In this document: positions 1-9,029 of the stretch, in pieces | Layout of the letters: every line of letters begins with the position of its first letter | Numbering within the stretch: the stretch's first letter is position 1 | Source: Tanypteryx hageni | Lineage: Eukaryota; Arthropoda; Insecta; Odonata; Petaluridae | NCBI GenBank assembly: GCA_028673005.1 | Contig: CM054116.1 | Span: 145,511,173 to 145,575,172 of the forward strand | Direction of reading: 5' to 3' | DNA: 64,000 nt | The notes under the pieces: model-generated | What the model saw: only the letters and a program-made list of their open reading frames with translations | What the model was told of the DNA's origin: nothing | Database searches by the model: none | Made by a program: the position numbers and the translations under genes

Positions 1-120
1 CCTTTCTCCCATTCTATTCCCCTCCTCCTCCTTCCCTCCCTTTCCCCCTTTCCCCTCCCTTTCTCCCATTCTATTCTCCTCCTCCTCCTTCACTCCCTTC
101 GTTTCCCGCCTCTTTCCCAC
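1..120. repeat. CT-rich low-complexity tract
   Basis: The tract is almost pure C and T on the plus strand. A block of roughly 65 bp, containing cctttctcccattctattc followed by cctcctcctcc, appears twice. It looks like a short degenerate tandem duplication in polypyrimidine DNA. No coding signal is visible. Confidence 0.75.
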
Positions 121-1015
121 CTCGTTTTAAACCCCTCGCAGGAAAAATAACTGTTCTGAGATATTCTTTGGAACGAACGCAGGAATTCGGTTGTAAATTA
201 TCAATTTGGAAAAGCGTAATCCGATAGGATTTTGCACGATGCATTCAGTCAAAGCAATTCCAATTCACCAGTACAAACGTTTTCGATGAAGAATGCGCTG
301 CTGCATCGACAGTGGAAGCATAGAAAAATGGAATTCCCGAACGAATTGTGAGAAGGTCGCTTCAGTCCGTTTGTCATTTGCAAGTGTCCGAACGTAGCTC
401 TTAAAGAGATTTCCAACAAATCCACCAAAAATACGCCTTTCGTGAGAGAGGCGATAATAAATAGCGTTACTCGGATGTTTGCTTAAAGCCGCATATATTC
501 GGCGAAACTTTGGTTGGTGGAAAAAGGAATGGTTTCGCTCTGATCGAACGTAAGAGTTTCAAGAGGCGCATAGTTCGGAGGCAGTGGGTGTATTCTTTGG
601 TTCGTAGGCACTAGGAGCAGCGCAAGAAGCAGCCATCGCCGGAAACGTTCGTTTGACTCGCGAACGCCTCACATCGCATCTTCAAAAGGCTCCCAATTGG
701 GCAGACGACGAAATATAATCGACGAAATTATGAATAATAGGAAGATTGACGTAACTCGTTCGAAAGCGACCAAAGCGTGTAGAACCTCTTACTACAAATT
801 CAAGATGAGGAAATATGGCGAAATAGATCGCGTTAAGTTTAGCGAAGCGCGTCCATCTTCAGCGGCACGGAAATCTCCTCGTGCCAAGCTAACAAAGCGA
901 AAACCGTTCCACGCCCTCTCTGCCGCCATCAACATCCTCCGTTCGATAGAAGTTTGCGAAAGATCTGAAGAACGCTTCCTGATCGTGATTGAGGGCAAAA
1001 TGGGGCGAGAAAAAC
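121..1015. other. Unassigned moderate-GC sequence
   Basis: This stretch has balanced base composition with many CpG dinucleotides and resembles no repeat elsewhere in the window. It holds an open frame at 697-1050 (+) of 117 codons, rich in Lys and Arg, whose last third is read from the GA-rich repeat that follows. I recognise no domain in it. A host exon, UTR or old transposon are all possible. Confidence 0.4.
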
Positions 1016-1340
1016 ATAAAAAAAGAGAGAATGAGAAAGAGAGGGAATGAGAGAGAGAATGAGGGAGAGAGAGAGAGGTGGTAAGAAAAGTGAGAGAGAC
1101 GCTTCTTCCTCTTGTTGCCCTCCGAACGAGGCTTTCCATGGATACCGTTGCTCGGAAGTGGAAAGGTCGTCAGACCACGGAGTGGTGCAACTCCCGCGTT
1201 GGGGGTGACGAGAGTCTGGGAGGGAGAAAGAGGGTTGTGTGGGGTGTCTGGGGGGTGTGGACGGAATAGAGTTGTGTGGGGGGGATTAGGGGGTCTGTGG
1301 TGAGATAAAAAGGGTGTGTGGGGTGGGACGCCGTGGATGA
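1016..1340. repeat. GA-rich then GT/GGG-rich simple sequence
   Basis: From 1016 to about 1100 the plus strand is (GA)n-like with gagagag runs. From about 1200 to 1330 it becomes degenerate GTGTGGGG repeats. Short open frames here on both strands are by-products of the simple sequence. Confidence 0.7.
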
Positions 1341-1351
1341 ATGAGATAGAC

Positions 1352-1813
1352 CAGTAGTCTCAAACTCACGTCGGTGCAAGAAGACCCTCCACCAAACCTG
1401 CAGGCCGCATTCAGGCACCGTACCAAGACCGCGGGCCGCATACTTTCCTAGTCCTCACACCGTTTCATATTCTTTGGACATTCATTCTCAACTTCCACAA
1501 GAAAGAAATCTCCCCGACCCTATGATGCGGCCTTAAACCCGTTCATTATAGAAATAGTAATAGATTCGGTGTCGAGGGTTAGGTTCATCGGACATGCAAG
1601 AAACACGCTTGCAACGAGAAGAACATACTTAGTAACCCACCTGGGCAGAATTTTTATAATTCGGAATGAGAAATAAATTACATATATTTTAAAATGCTGA
1701 TTTAACATGCTTCATAAGTATCTTAGATTTACGTGAAATATTTTATAAGAAATGCCTTGAGTTTTGGCGAGCTGCAGAAGTTTACCACAGAGGCCGCGAG
1801 TTTGAGACCACTG
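1352..1813. mobile_element. hAT-type MITE with degraded 8-bp target duplication
   Basis: The ends are inverted: cagtagtctcaaactc on the left and gagtttgagaccactg on the right, with one mismatch. hAT elements characteristically begin with CAG and make 8-bp duplications. The flanks are agatagac (1344-1351) and agataaag (1814-1821), matching at six of eight positions. The 462-bp body has no transposase reading frame, so it is probably a non-autonomous derivative. It contains a GGCCGC-rich patch next to each end, as is common in this type of hAT. Confidence 0.75.
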
Positions 1814-1843
1814 AGATAAAGTAAATATGCAGTTCGGTGGCAA

Positions 1844-1932
1844 CATTGGCTCTAGGAGCGGGTCGCAACCTTAATTTAATTCTCATGGAAAAACCAGCCT
1901 ATATATATAGCGACCCGCTCCTAGAGCCAATG
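1844..1932. repeat. Perfect 23-bp inverted repeat (hairpin)
   Basis: The arm at 1844-1866 (cattggctctaggagcgggt then cgc) is exactly complementary to 1910-1932, with a 43-nt AT-rich loop. It lies between the hAT MITE and the first Tigger copy, five bases before the latter. It could be a tiny foldback element or an RNA hairpin. Nothing shows transcription. Confidence 0.8.
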
Positions 1933-1937
1933 ATATA

Positions 1938-3028
1938 CAGTCAAACTCGGCTATAACGAGCGCCACGGGACCGTTTAGTTTTGCTCGTTATAGCCGTTAA
2001 ACTTAATATCCGTGAAGGCAAAAGCATGCATGCGTATGGTGAAATAAGACATAAGAAGTAAAAGTGAATGTATAAACAGAAAGGTTATTTAGTAAATTTA
2101 TGAAAAAACCTAAAAATGAGAATAAACTAGAAAATTTAAAGTAAACATACGTACATATAAAATTTAATCACAGCTGCATCCTTAATCACTACCCAAGTCG
2201 CACTTCCTCATTTTCTTGTTCGTTGTTAGGTTGTTCTCTAGTGCATATAAAATCGCTTCTTTGTTTTTCCATAAGGTTGAAACCGTAGACGATGATAAAT
2301 TAATTTTTTTACACACTTCAACATTTTTTTTACCACGTTCTAACTCTCGAATAATATCAACCTTTTCGCGAATAGACAAATACTTCCTTTTATGTACGGA
2401 CATGTTACTAGTTCAAGGGCAAAATCTCAACTGATTTTTGTGATCAACGCTACGAACTTTCTTTACAAACTGTGAGCATACCAATTCCAGGAAGAGTTAA
2501 TGAGGAGACGGATTAAACGTGGGATTTCCCATCTTTACGTGGGAAAGGGTGTTGGGTGCATTCGGCTGAGCGACGGGGGTGGGCGCCATTGTACATGCCC
2601 TCAACCCCTTACCCCCTTCCAAACACAACCTCCTGGCTGTAAAAGAGCTGGGGGTTGGGAGGAGAGGACAAAGGACCTCCGCGTGTGCCACTGTACCTGC
2701 AAGTTGGGAATTCTTGGTTTGGACGAAGGGATTATTTTTTAACAACAACCGCGGTCTTTAACCTCCCCGATGGATAGGGTGTAGAGGTTGGACTCAAGAA
2801 CACAAGGTTACATATTTTGGGTCACTATGAGGATTTAAGGGGGTGACCGCCACCGCGTTTGAGACAGTGAGAAGTGGTCAAAGTTTGCTCGATATATCCG
2901 TGAAGCGTGCTCGTTATATACGTGAAATATTTGTATGTAAATGCTCGTAAACTTATCTTGGAGGTAGCATTTGCTCACTATAGCCGTGAACTCGTTACAA
3001 CCGTGCTCGTTATAAACGAGTTTGACTG
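1938..3028 (-). mobile_element. Tigger/pogo-type deletion derivative, copy 1
   Basis: The 1,091-bp element starts cagtcaaactcg and ends cgagtttgactg, flanked by TA dinucleotides as in the Tc1/mariner-pogo superfamily. Sub-terminal sequence repeats motifs such as gctcgttatagccg. On the minus strand it keeps the N-terminal DNA-binding part of a transposase (2182-2403) but no catalytic domain. A GC-richer block at about 2500-2870 is unlike the AT-rich remainder and may be a nested insertion or captured sequence. A near-identical copy follows after ten bases of alternating TA. Confidence 0.85.
2182..2403 (-). pseudogene. Tigger transposase N-terminal HTH fragment, copy 1
   Basis: The 73-codon frame begins MSVHKRKYLSIREKVDIIRE, which fits the CENP-B-type N-terminal helix-turn-helix of Tigger/pogo transposases (basic start, S-I-R/K-E-K-V-D-I-I pattern, later SSSTVSTLWKNK as the recognition helix). 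It stops after about 20 further residues with no DDE domain, so it cannot catalyse transposition. In full-length relatives this domain binds the element's ends. The start is the only Met that includes the whole domain, and it lies just inside the family's usual N-terminus. Confidence 0.75.
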
Positions 3029-3038
3029 TATATATATA

Positions 3039-4124
3039 CAGTCAAACTCGGCTATAACGAGCGCCACGGGACCGTTTAGTTTTGCTCGTTATAGCCGTTA
3101 AACTTAATATCCGTGAAGGCAAAAGCATGCATGCGTATGGTGAAATAAGACATAAGAAGTAAAAGTGAATATATAAACAGAAAGGTTATTTAGTAAATTT
3201 ATGAAAAAACCTAAAAATGAGAATAAACTAGAAAATTTAAAGTAAACATACGTACATATAAAATTTACTCACAGCTGCATCCTTAATCACTACCCAAGTC
3301 GCACTTCCTCTTTATCTTGTTCGTTGTTAGGTTGTTCTCTAGTGCATATAAAATCGCTTCTTTGTTTTTCCATAAGGTTGAAACCGTAGACGATAAATTA
3401 AATTTTTTACACACTTCAACATTTTTTTACCACGTTCTAACTCTCGAATAATATCAACCTTTTCGCGAATAGACAAATACTTCCTTTTATGTACGGACAT
3501 GTTACTCGTTCAAGGGCAAAATCTCAACTGATTTTTGTGATCAACGCTACGAACTTTCTTTGCAAACTGTGAGCATACCAATTCCAGGAAGAGTTAATGA
3601 GGAGACGGATTAAACGTGGGATTTCCCATCTTTACGTGGGAAAGGGTGTTGGGTGCATTCGGCTGAGCGACGGGGGTGGGAGCCATTGTACATGCCCTCA
3701 GCCCCTTACCCCCTTCCAAACACAACCACCTGGCTGTAAAAGGGCTGGGGGTTGGGAGGAGAGGACAAAGGACCTCCGCGAGTGCCACTGTACCTGCAAG
3801 TTGGGAATTCTTGGTTTGGACGAAGGGATTATTTTTTAACAACAACGCCGCGGTCTTTAACATCCCCGATGGATAGGGTGTAGAGGCTGGATTCAAGAAC
3901 ACAAGGTTACATATTTTGGGTGACTATGAGGATTTAAGGGGCTGACCGCCACCGCGTTTGAGACAGTGAGAAGTGGTCAAAGTTTGCTCGATATATCCGT
4001 GAAGCGTGCTCGTTATATACGTGAAATATTTGTATGTAAATGCTCGTAAACTTATCTTGGAGGTAGCATTTGCTCGCTATAGCCGTGAACTCGTTACAAC
4101 CGTGCTCGTTATAAACGAGTTTGA

Positions 4125-4127
<3 letters not shown>
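3039..4127 (-). mobile_element. Tigger/pogo-type deletion derivative, copy 2
   Basis: This is a 1,089-bp near-identical tandem repeat of the element at 1938-3028, with the same cagtcaaactcg and cgagtttgactg ends and the same orientation. Only tatatatata separates the two. A long (TA)n tract follows at 4128. Small indels distinguish the copies, for example in the HTH-coding stretch. Confidence 0.85.
3280..3500 (-). pseudogene. Tigger transposase HTH fragment, copy 2 (frameshifted)
   Basis: This is the counterpart of the fragment at 2182-2403. Small deletions relative to copy 1 (gatgataaattaa there, gataaattaaa here, plus a shorter T run) break the reading frame in the middle of the HTH domain. 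The start methionine and first residues are still present. It is not functional. Confidence 0.7.
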
Positions 4128-4186
<59 letters not shown>

Positions 4187-4199
4187 TCATCATCATCAT
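4128..4199. repeat. (TA)n then (ATC)n microsatellite
   Basis: About 57 bp of alternating TA runs on from the second Tigger copy. It is followed by (atc) repeats, which are the reverse complement of the (ATG/TGA)n tail of the neighbouring RTE-like LINE. Confidence 0.9.
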
Positions 4200-4206
4200 A
4201 GGTAGT

Positions 4207-4220
4207 CTGTCCGTAGACAG
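4207..4220 (-). other. RTE 3' UTR stem-loop with UACG loop
   Basis: In sense orientation the sequence is CTGTC-TACG-GACAG, a five-base-pair stem closed by C-G around a UNCG-type tetraloop. It lies just before the ATG-repeat tail. The same structure occurs at 31586-31599 and 57514-57527, and with a TTCG loop at 8986-8999. It is a plausible recognition structure for the element's RT. Confidence 0.6.
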
Positions 4221-4228
4221 GTCCGTGA

Positions 4229-6457
4229 TTATTCATGGTTAAACCTGGTTCTCCATATACTCCTATTTTCCGCTGTCCTCTTTATATCTTGATAACTCTC
4301 TTTCCCTTTCAAATCGTCTATCAGCTGAAACCTTTTCCTACCTCTTTCCCTTTTCCCATCTAGTTTTCCTTCTAACACGTCTTTAATCATACTCTCTCTC
4401 CTCAGGTAATGTCCAACCCAGTTAGCCTTCCTCTTTCTGATAGTCTGTATAATCATTCGCTTCTCTCCTATTCTTCGTAGCACTTCATCGTTTTTCATCC
4501 TATCTGTCCATTTTATCTTCAGCATTCTCCTCCAAGTCCACATTTCAAAGCTTTCCAAGTATTTGATGTCATTTTTCCTTAGCGTCCATGTTTCTGCCCC
4601 ATACAATGCTATACTCCATACGTAGCATTTTATCAACTTCTTGCGGATATCTTCCCTTATATTCCCTGTAAGTAGTTGTTTCTTTCTCCTGAAAGCCGCT
4701 TTTGCTTTTCCTATTCTAGTTTTGATCTCATCCGTACATTTTGCCTCTCGTGTTATGATACTTCCAAGGTATTTATATTCTGAAACTTGTTCTAATGGCT
4801 TTCCCCCAATAGTTATGTTCAGATTCTCTTCTTTACCCGATATTCGAATGACCTTGGATTTTTCTGTATTTATTTCCATACCGTATTTTCTACCTGTTAT
4901 CACTAGTCTATTTATCATTTTTTGTAGCTCCTCTTCCTTTCTTGCTAGAAGTACTTGATCATCTGCGTATTTTACTGTTCTTATAATCCTTCCTCCAATT
5001 TTGAAATCCCCTGTGCCTTCTAAAGCTTCTTGCATTAGACTTTCTCCATATATATTGAATAGGGTTGGCGATAGGCAGCAGCCTTGTCTTACTCCTCTAC
5101 CGATATTTATTCCGCAGGTGTCCACATTCTCAAACCTGACCTTTACAACTTGATTCTCATATAGATTCCTAATCAGTCTCCTGTCTTTCCAGTCTACACC
5201 TATATCCTTTAATATCTTCATCAACATTACCCAATTTACTCTATCAAAGGCCTTCTGCCAGTCTATGAAACATGCGCAGATATCTTGACTGTATTCTATT
5301 GCCCTTTCTGATATGATTCTAACTACTCCTATAGCATCTCTAGTTCCTCGTCCTTTTCTGAAACCGAATTGATCTTCCCCTATTATTACTTCTGCCTTTT
5401 TCTCCAGCCTTTTATTAAGAATCCTCGTGATGATCTTGGATGTGTGTGACAGAAGGCTTATAGTTCTGTAATCTTTACACTGCATTGCCTTTGGCTTCTT
5501 CTTTAGAGGTATCATTGTTACTTCTAGGAAATCCTGAGGCCACTCTCTCGTGTCGTACATCTTATTAATTAATTTCGTGATCGCTTTTAGTCCTTCTGAT
5601 CCTATGACTTTAAGTATCTCAGCCGGTATTCCATCGCTGCCCGTGGCTTTCCCCTTTTTAAGTTCCACTATCGCTTTTTCTACTTCGCTCTCCATAATAC
5701 TTGGTCCTAAGTTATCTTCTTCAATGTTTTCCTCATTTTCCAGTTCTATTTTTGCCGCTCCTGTCTGTTTGCTGTATAATTCCTTAATGTATTCTTCCCA
5801 TACCTGTGCTACATCCTTTGTTTCTGAGACTATCTTCCCATCCGTATTCATAATTCCTTTACCACAAATTCCATTAGACTTCTTATCTTCTAATTCCAGT
5901 GCCCTAGCGTACATCATATCGTACCGTCCTAATTTCTCCATTTGTTCTATTTCATCACATTTTCCTTTTAGCCAATTTTCTCTAGCTTTATCTGTTACCC
6001 TTCTCAACTCATTGTTTATACGCCTATAGTTGGCTCTACCTTCTTCACTGTTAACGTTTTTCCATTTTCGTCTCTCATCCATTTTCTCCAGCATTTCCTT
6101 CGTGATCCATGGTTTTCTGATTTTCTTCTCTTGTTTTCCAATCTCTTTATCCAAGGTATCCTTGATACTGGTTTTAATTTCATCCCATTCTATATCGACG
6201 GTCTTCGGTTTGTTTTCCAACTTTCTTAGGTTATCTTCCAACTTCATGCTGACTACATCCTGCCTTTCTTTCAGTTTTTCTAGGTCCCAGGTCTGTCTTT
6301 CTCTTCTCGTTTTTCTTATTTGTTTGAGCTTTGTACTCACGTCAAGTATTAGAAGGCTGTGATCTGAATCAATGTCTGCTCCTTGCAATACCTTGGCGTT
6401 CTTTATGCTGTTCCTAAATCTTTGTTTTACAAGGATGTAATCTATTTGGCATCTCAT
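4229..6457 (-). CDS. LINE reverse transcriptase (RTE-like), truncated endonuclease
   Basis: The 742-codon uninterrupted frame begins at the very end of an APE-type endonuclease: QIDYIL at residues 4-9 and SDHSLL near 31-36, the latter being its conserved SDH motif. A Lys/Glu-rich linker follows. The RT domain includes KGKATGSDGIPAEI near 270, FIDWQKAFDRVNW near 397, RGVRQGCCLSPTLFNIY near 460 and catalytic YADD at about 497-500. The C-terminal tail has LYGAETWTLRK and a Trp/Arg-rich stretch typical of endonuclease-RT proteins of this group. In a whole element the enzyme nicks target DNA and copies its own RNA there. Without the endonuclease this copy should not move by itself. The clade assignment is less certain than the function. 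Confidence 0.85.
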   Translation of the reverse strand: MRCQIDYILVKQRFRNSIKNAKVLQGADIDSDHSLLILDVSTKLKQIRKTRRERQTWDLEKLKERQDVVSMKLEDNLRKLENKPKTVDIEWDEIKTSIKDTLDKEIGKQEKKIRKPWITKEMLEKMDERRKWKNVNSEEGRANYRRINNELRRVTDKARENWLKGKCDEIEQMEKLGRYDMMYARALELEDKKSNGICGKGIMNTDGKIVSETKDVAQVWEEYIKELYSKQTGAAKIELENEENIEEDNLGPSIMESEVEKAIVELKKGKATGSDGIPAEILKVIGSEGLKAITKLINKMYDTREWPQDFLEVTMIPLKKKPKAMQCKDYRTISLLSHTSKIITRILNKRLEKKAEVIIGEDQFGFRKGRGTRDAIGVVRIISERAIEYSQDICACFIDWQKAFDRVNWVMLMKILKDIGVDWKDRRLIRNLYENQVVKVRFENVDTCGINIGRGVRQGCCLSPTLFNIYGESLMQEALEGTGDFKIGGRIIRTVKYADDQVLLARKEEELQKMINRLVITGRKYGMEINTEKSKVIRISGKEENLNITIGGKPLEQVSEYKYLGSIITREAKCTDEIKTRIGKAKAAFRRKKQLLTGNIREDIRKKLIKCYVWSIALYGAETWTLRKNDIKYLESFEMWTWRRMLKIKWTDRMKNDEVLRRIGEKRMIIQTIRKRKANWVGHYLRRESMIKDVLEGKLDGKRERGRKRFQLIDDLKGKESYQDIKRTAENRSIWRTRFNHE

Positions 6458-6644
6458 TCTATCTCCTGGGCTTTTCCATGTGTATATATATATTAACTAA
6501 AGGAAAAGAAAAGGTAGTGATGAGGGTGGCAACAAGGTGTTGAGGCAAGCCCAGCGGACACTCACCAAGTTGAGGACCAAGCTGGCAGGCTGCTGGGGGC
6601 GTCGAAGAGACACGTAAAACACACGAACACAAAAACACACGCAA

Positions 6645-6672
6645 GCTTATCGGGCCTATGCCCTTCTTCAGC
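6645..6672 (-). ncRNA. Hammerhead-ribozyme-like motif in PLE tail
   Basis: The minus strand reads CTGAAGA, then AGGGC-ATAG-GCCC as a stem II candidate, then GATA. The hammerhead core is CUGANGA, stem II, GAAA. The first core strand fits fully and the second differs at one base, so activity is doubtful. Hammerhead motifs are known in Penelope-like elements, which supports the reading. Confidence 0.4.
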
Positions 6673-6850
6673 GAAAGAGTAACGTAAAGTGACACACTGG
6701 GCGGGGAATGACAGGGTGATTTGAGAAGGCTGATGATTGGAGGAGGTGGGGAGTAGGAGGGGTGGATAGCCAATAAAGAGGGAGTGTGGTAAGGGAAAGT
6801 GCGAATAACTACAATGTAACAAGGAGACATTGTAACGGGGGCTAATAGGG

Positions 6851-8760
6851 TTAGCGGAGGTTGAGGCCAGGCGGAGAGAAAGAGTCGAGAAGATGGATAT
6901 GTGCTAGTTCCCAGTGTCGGAGAAGGGGGGCAGGAGTGTCATAGGGTAAAGCGCGAATAATCCTAACATTGTAGCAACTATTGAAGGGGACATTGTGGGT
7001 ATTAGCATGTAATGCAACTGGGAGGGGGCGTCTGAGAGAAACGCTATTCCGGTGACCGTTCATTCGGATGTTTAACGGATTGCTGGTGAGGCCTACGTAA
7101 AACGCGGGACAAAGGGTGCAGGTAAGGAGGTAAATGACGTTACGGGTGGTGCAGTTGCTTCTGGAGGTGATGGGGTAGGTGATGTTGGTGGAGGGACTCG
7201 AGAAAGAAGATGATGGTAGGTGGATAGGGCAAGTGAGGCAGCGAGGTTTTCCGCAGGGGTGGGAACCTATTGCAAGAAGCGTGGTAGAAGTGGGAAGTTC
7301 CTTCCTCCACAAGATATTTCCCAAATTTGGGGGCCGGCGGAAGGAGAGGAGCGGAGGATTGGCAAAAAGGTTGATAAAGAGGGACTGATGGGAGGAAGAG
7401 GTAAGAATTGGGTGGGCAGCATGAAGGATTGTTTTGAGAGCTTCGTGGATACCAGGATGGAAAAGTGTCGTAAGAGTGAGTGGAGGGGTAGATGCAGGGA
7501 TAGTGGGTGTGTGAGGATGAGATCCAATGTGGGTAGGCGTCATCGCCCTATGGATCTGTTCGCGGACCAAGACTGGAGGGTAACCACGTTTGAGAAGAGC
7601 ATCCTCGAGGACAGAGTAATACTCTAGAAGGGATGCTCTATCGGAACAAAGCCTCCATCCTCGACGAGCAAGGGCATAGGGGATAGAGGTTTTGGTATGA
7701 AGGGGATGGCAGCTATCAAAGTCGAGGTATTGGAGGCTGTTGGTGGGTTTGATGTGAACACAGGTGCGGATTTGGCTGTCTTGAAGGTAAAGATCGACAT
7801 CCAGGAATGTGATGTGGGAGGTAGAGGATTGGTGGGTGAAAGACAGTGAAGGAAGGGAGGAGAGGCGCGAGAGAAAGGAAAGGAGAGAGTCAGGTCCATG
7901 CGTCCAAATGAGGAAGACATCGTCGATGTATCTCAGCCACAAAAGTGGTCTGAGTGGAACGTTGAGGAAGAGTCTTTCCCATTCTCCAAGGTAGCAATTG
8001 GCGTATGAAGGCGCCATTCGGGTGCCCATCGCAGTGCCTCTAATTTGAAGGTAGTGACGACCATCGAAAGAGAAGTTGTTCAATTTGAGCACCATTGCTG
8101 CCAAGTCTAATAAGAAATGGGAGGAAGGTGTAGCGTCGAGTGGTCTTGAGTCCAGGAGTTTACTAAGGGCAGAGAGTCCATCATCGTGGGGGATGTTTGT
8201 GTAGAGGGAACAGACATCGATAGTGGCCAAAATGGTATTGGGTGGGAGAGGAAAGGGGAGGTGTTTGAGACGTTTGAGAAAGTGGTTAGTGTCTTGGATG
8301 AAGGAAGGGAATTGACGAATGAGAGGTTGTAGGTGGGAGTCAACGAAGGCGGAGATGCGTTCTGTAGGGGAATTAAAGCTGGCAACAATGGGGCGGCCGG
8401 GGATGTTGGGTTTATCGATTTTAGGGAGAAGGTAGAATGTGGGTGTGCGGGGTTTGATGGGGATCATTAGAGCAATGGCGGAATCGGAAAGGCCTTCCTG
8501 TTTGCCTGAGGAATGAAGATAGGACGAAATTTGGTAGGAGTGGTGGTCTGTGGGGTTGGAAGTAAGGTGATGGTAAGAGGTTTCGTCAGAAAGTTGGCGC
8601 TCGGCTTCCTCGTTATATTTGGCGCGATCCATCACAACCGTGGTGGTGCCCTTGTCGGCAGGGAGGATGATGATATGGTCAAGATGTTTGAGTGTGGAAA
8701 TGGCATGCCTTTCACGTCTGGTAAGATTATCTGTATGGTCGATAAGATCGGAAAAGTTAG
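6851..8760 (-). CDS. Penelope-type reverse transcriptase with GIY-YIG endonuclease
   Basis: The frame is open from the 5' junction near 8760. It starts in PADKGTTTVVMD, the usual opening of Penelope RTs, and runs without a stop to 6851. Numbering from the first start-like codon at 8635, it has YLLPKIDKP at 68-76, DVCSLYTNIPH at 140-150, GTAMGTRMAPSYA at 200-212, catalytic RYIDD at 235-239 and ITFLDV at 275-280. A CxxxxCxxC...H cluster (C461, C466, C469, H472) precedes a GIY-YIG nuclease: VIY at 500-502, YVG at 513-515, R524, NGHR at 526-529 and a likely catalytic Glu at 576. The protein copies element RNA and cleaves target DNA. The N-terminus is missing. Confidence 0.88.
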
Positions 8761-8762
8761 GT

Positions 8763-8873
8763 TAGGAGATTCTGGAAAGGATATAATTGAATGGGCGATC
8801 ATAGAAGGCAAAATTAGCGGAAGAAGAGGAAGAGAAAGAATAGGAATATTAGATAACTTAAAGCAGTAATATA

Positions 8874-8949
<76 letters not shown>

Positions 8950-9025
8950 GAGAAAGAGAAATGGAGAAAGTGATTCAGCTGAAACCTGTCTTCGGACAGC
9001 AGCATGATGATGAGAATGATTTGTG
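8763..9025 (+). mobile_element. 3' end of a second RTE-like LINE family, split by (TA)n
   Basis: The plus-strand frame at 8763-8869 ends in IIEGKISGRRGRERIGILDN and LKQ, matching the C-terminal tail of RTE-like proteins (compare VLEGKLDGKRERGRKRFQLI in the neighbouring copy). After a (TA)n tract at 8875-8946 the 3' UTR resumes, with CTGTC-TTCG-GACAG at 8986-8999 and an ATGATGATG tail. It is a truncated dead end, cut at 8762 by the Penelope element. Confidence 0.65.
8875..8946. repeat. (TA)n microsatellite
   Basis: About 72 bp of alternating TA lies within the 3' region of the RTE-like fragment. It has probably expanded in place. Confidence 0.95.
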
Positions 9026-9029
9026 GATT

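Larger units (their letters stand above)
4200..6485 (-). mobile_element. RTE-like LINE, 5'-truncated
   Basis: The element is read on the minus strand. It begins inside the endonuclease domain near 6485 and ends with a short 3' UTR and (ATGATG)n tail at 4183-4199. The 3' UTR holds a stem-loop at 4207-4220 (CTGTC-TACG-GACAG in sense). Related copies lie at 21842-22145, 52130-57529 and, as a tail only, 31563-31599. The 5' end abuts a short TA tract next to the Penelope element. The unbroken ORF and clear tail suggest a fairly recent insertion. Confidence 0.85.
6498..8762 (-). mobile_element. Penelope-like element (PLE), 5'-truncated
   Basis: The minus-strand element carries RT plus GIY-YIG coding sequence (6851-8760) followed by about 350 bp of non-coding tail with a hammerhead-like motif at 6645-6672. 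The 5' end stops abruptly near 8762, in sequence coding for the start of the RT domain, where it meets an RTE 3' fragment. The 3' end lies next to a short (TA)n at 6481-6494. A 27-nt piece of the tail (6604-6630) also occurs exactly at 35196-35222. Penelope-like elements are retroelements that often integrate in AT-rich or microsatellite DNA. Confidence 0.88.

Noticed and set aside
697..1050. 117-codon Lys/Arg-rich frame as a gene
   Set aside because: It has no known motif, its C-terminal third comes from GA simple repeats, and another frame is open on the opposite strand over the same bases.
2500..2742. 80-codon frame present in both tandem Tigger copies (also 3597-3839)
   Set aside because: The copies are near-identical as DNA, so shared openness says nothing about selection. 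No domain is recognisable.
5550..6362. Open frames on the plus strand opposite the RTE ORF
   Set aside because: They are antisense shadows of a long coding frame. Their Ser/Phe-rich composition mirrors the Glu/Lys-rich codons on the other strand.
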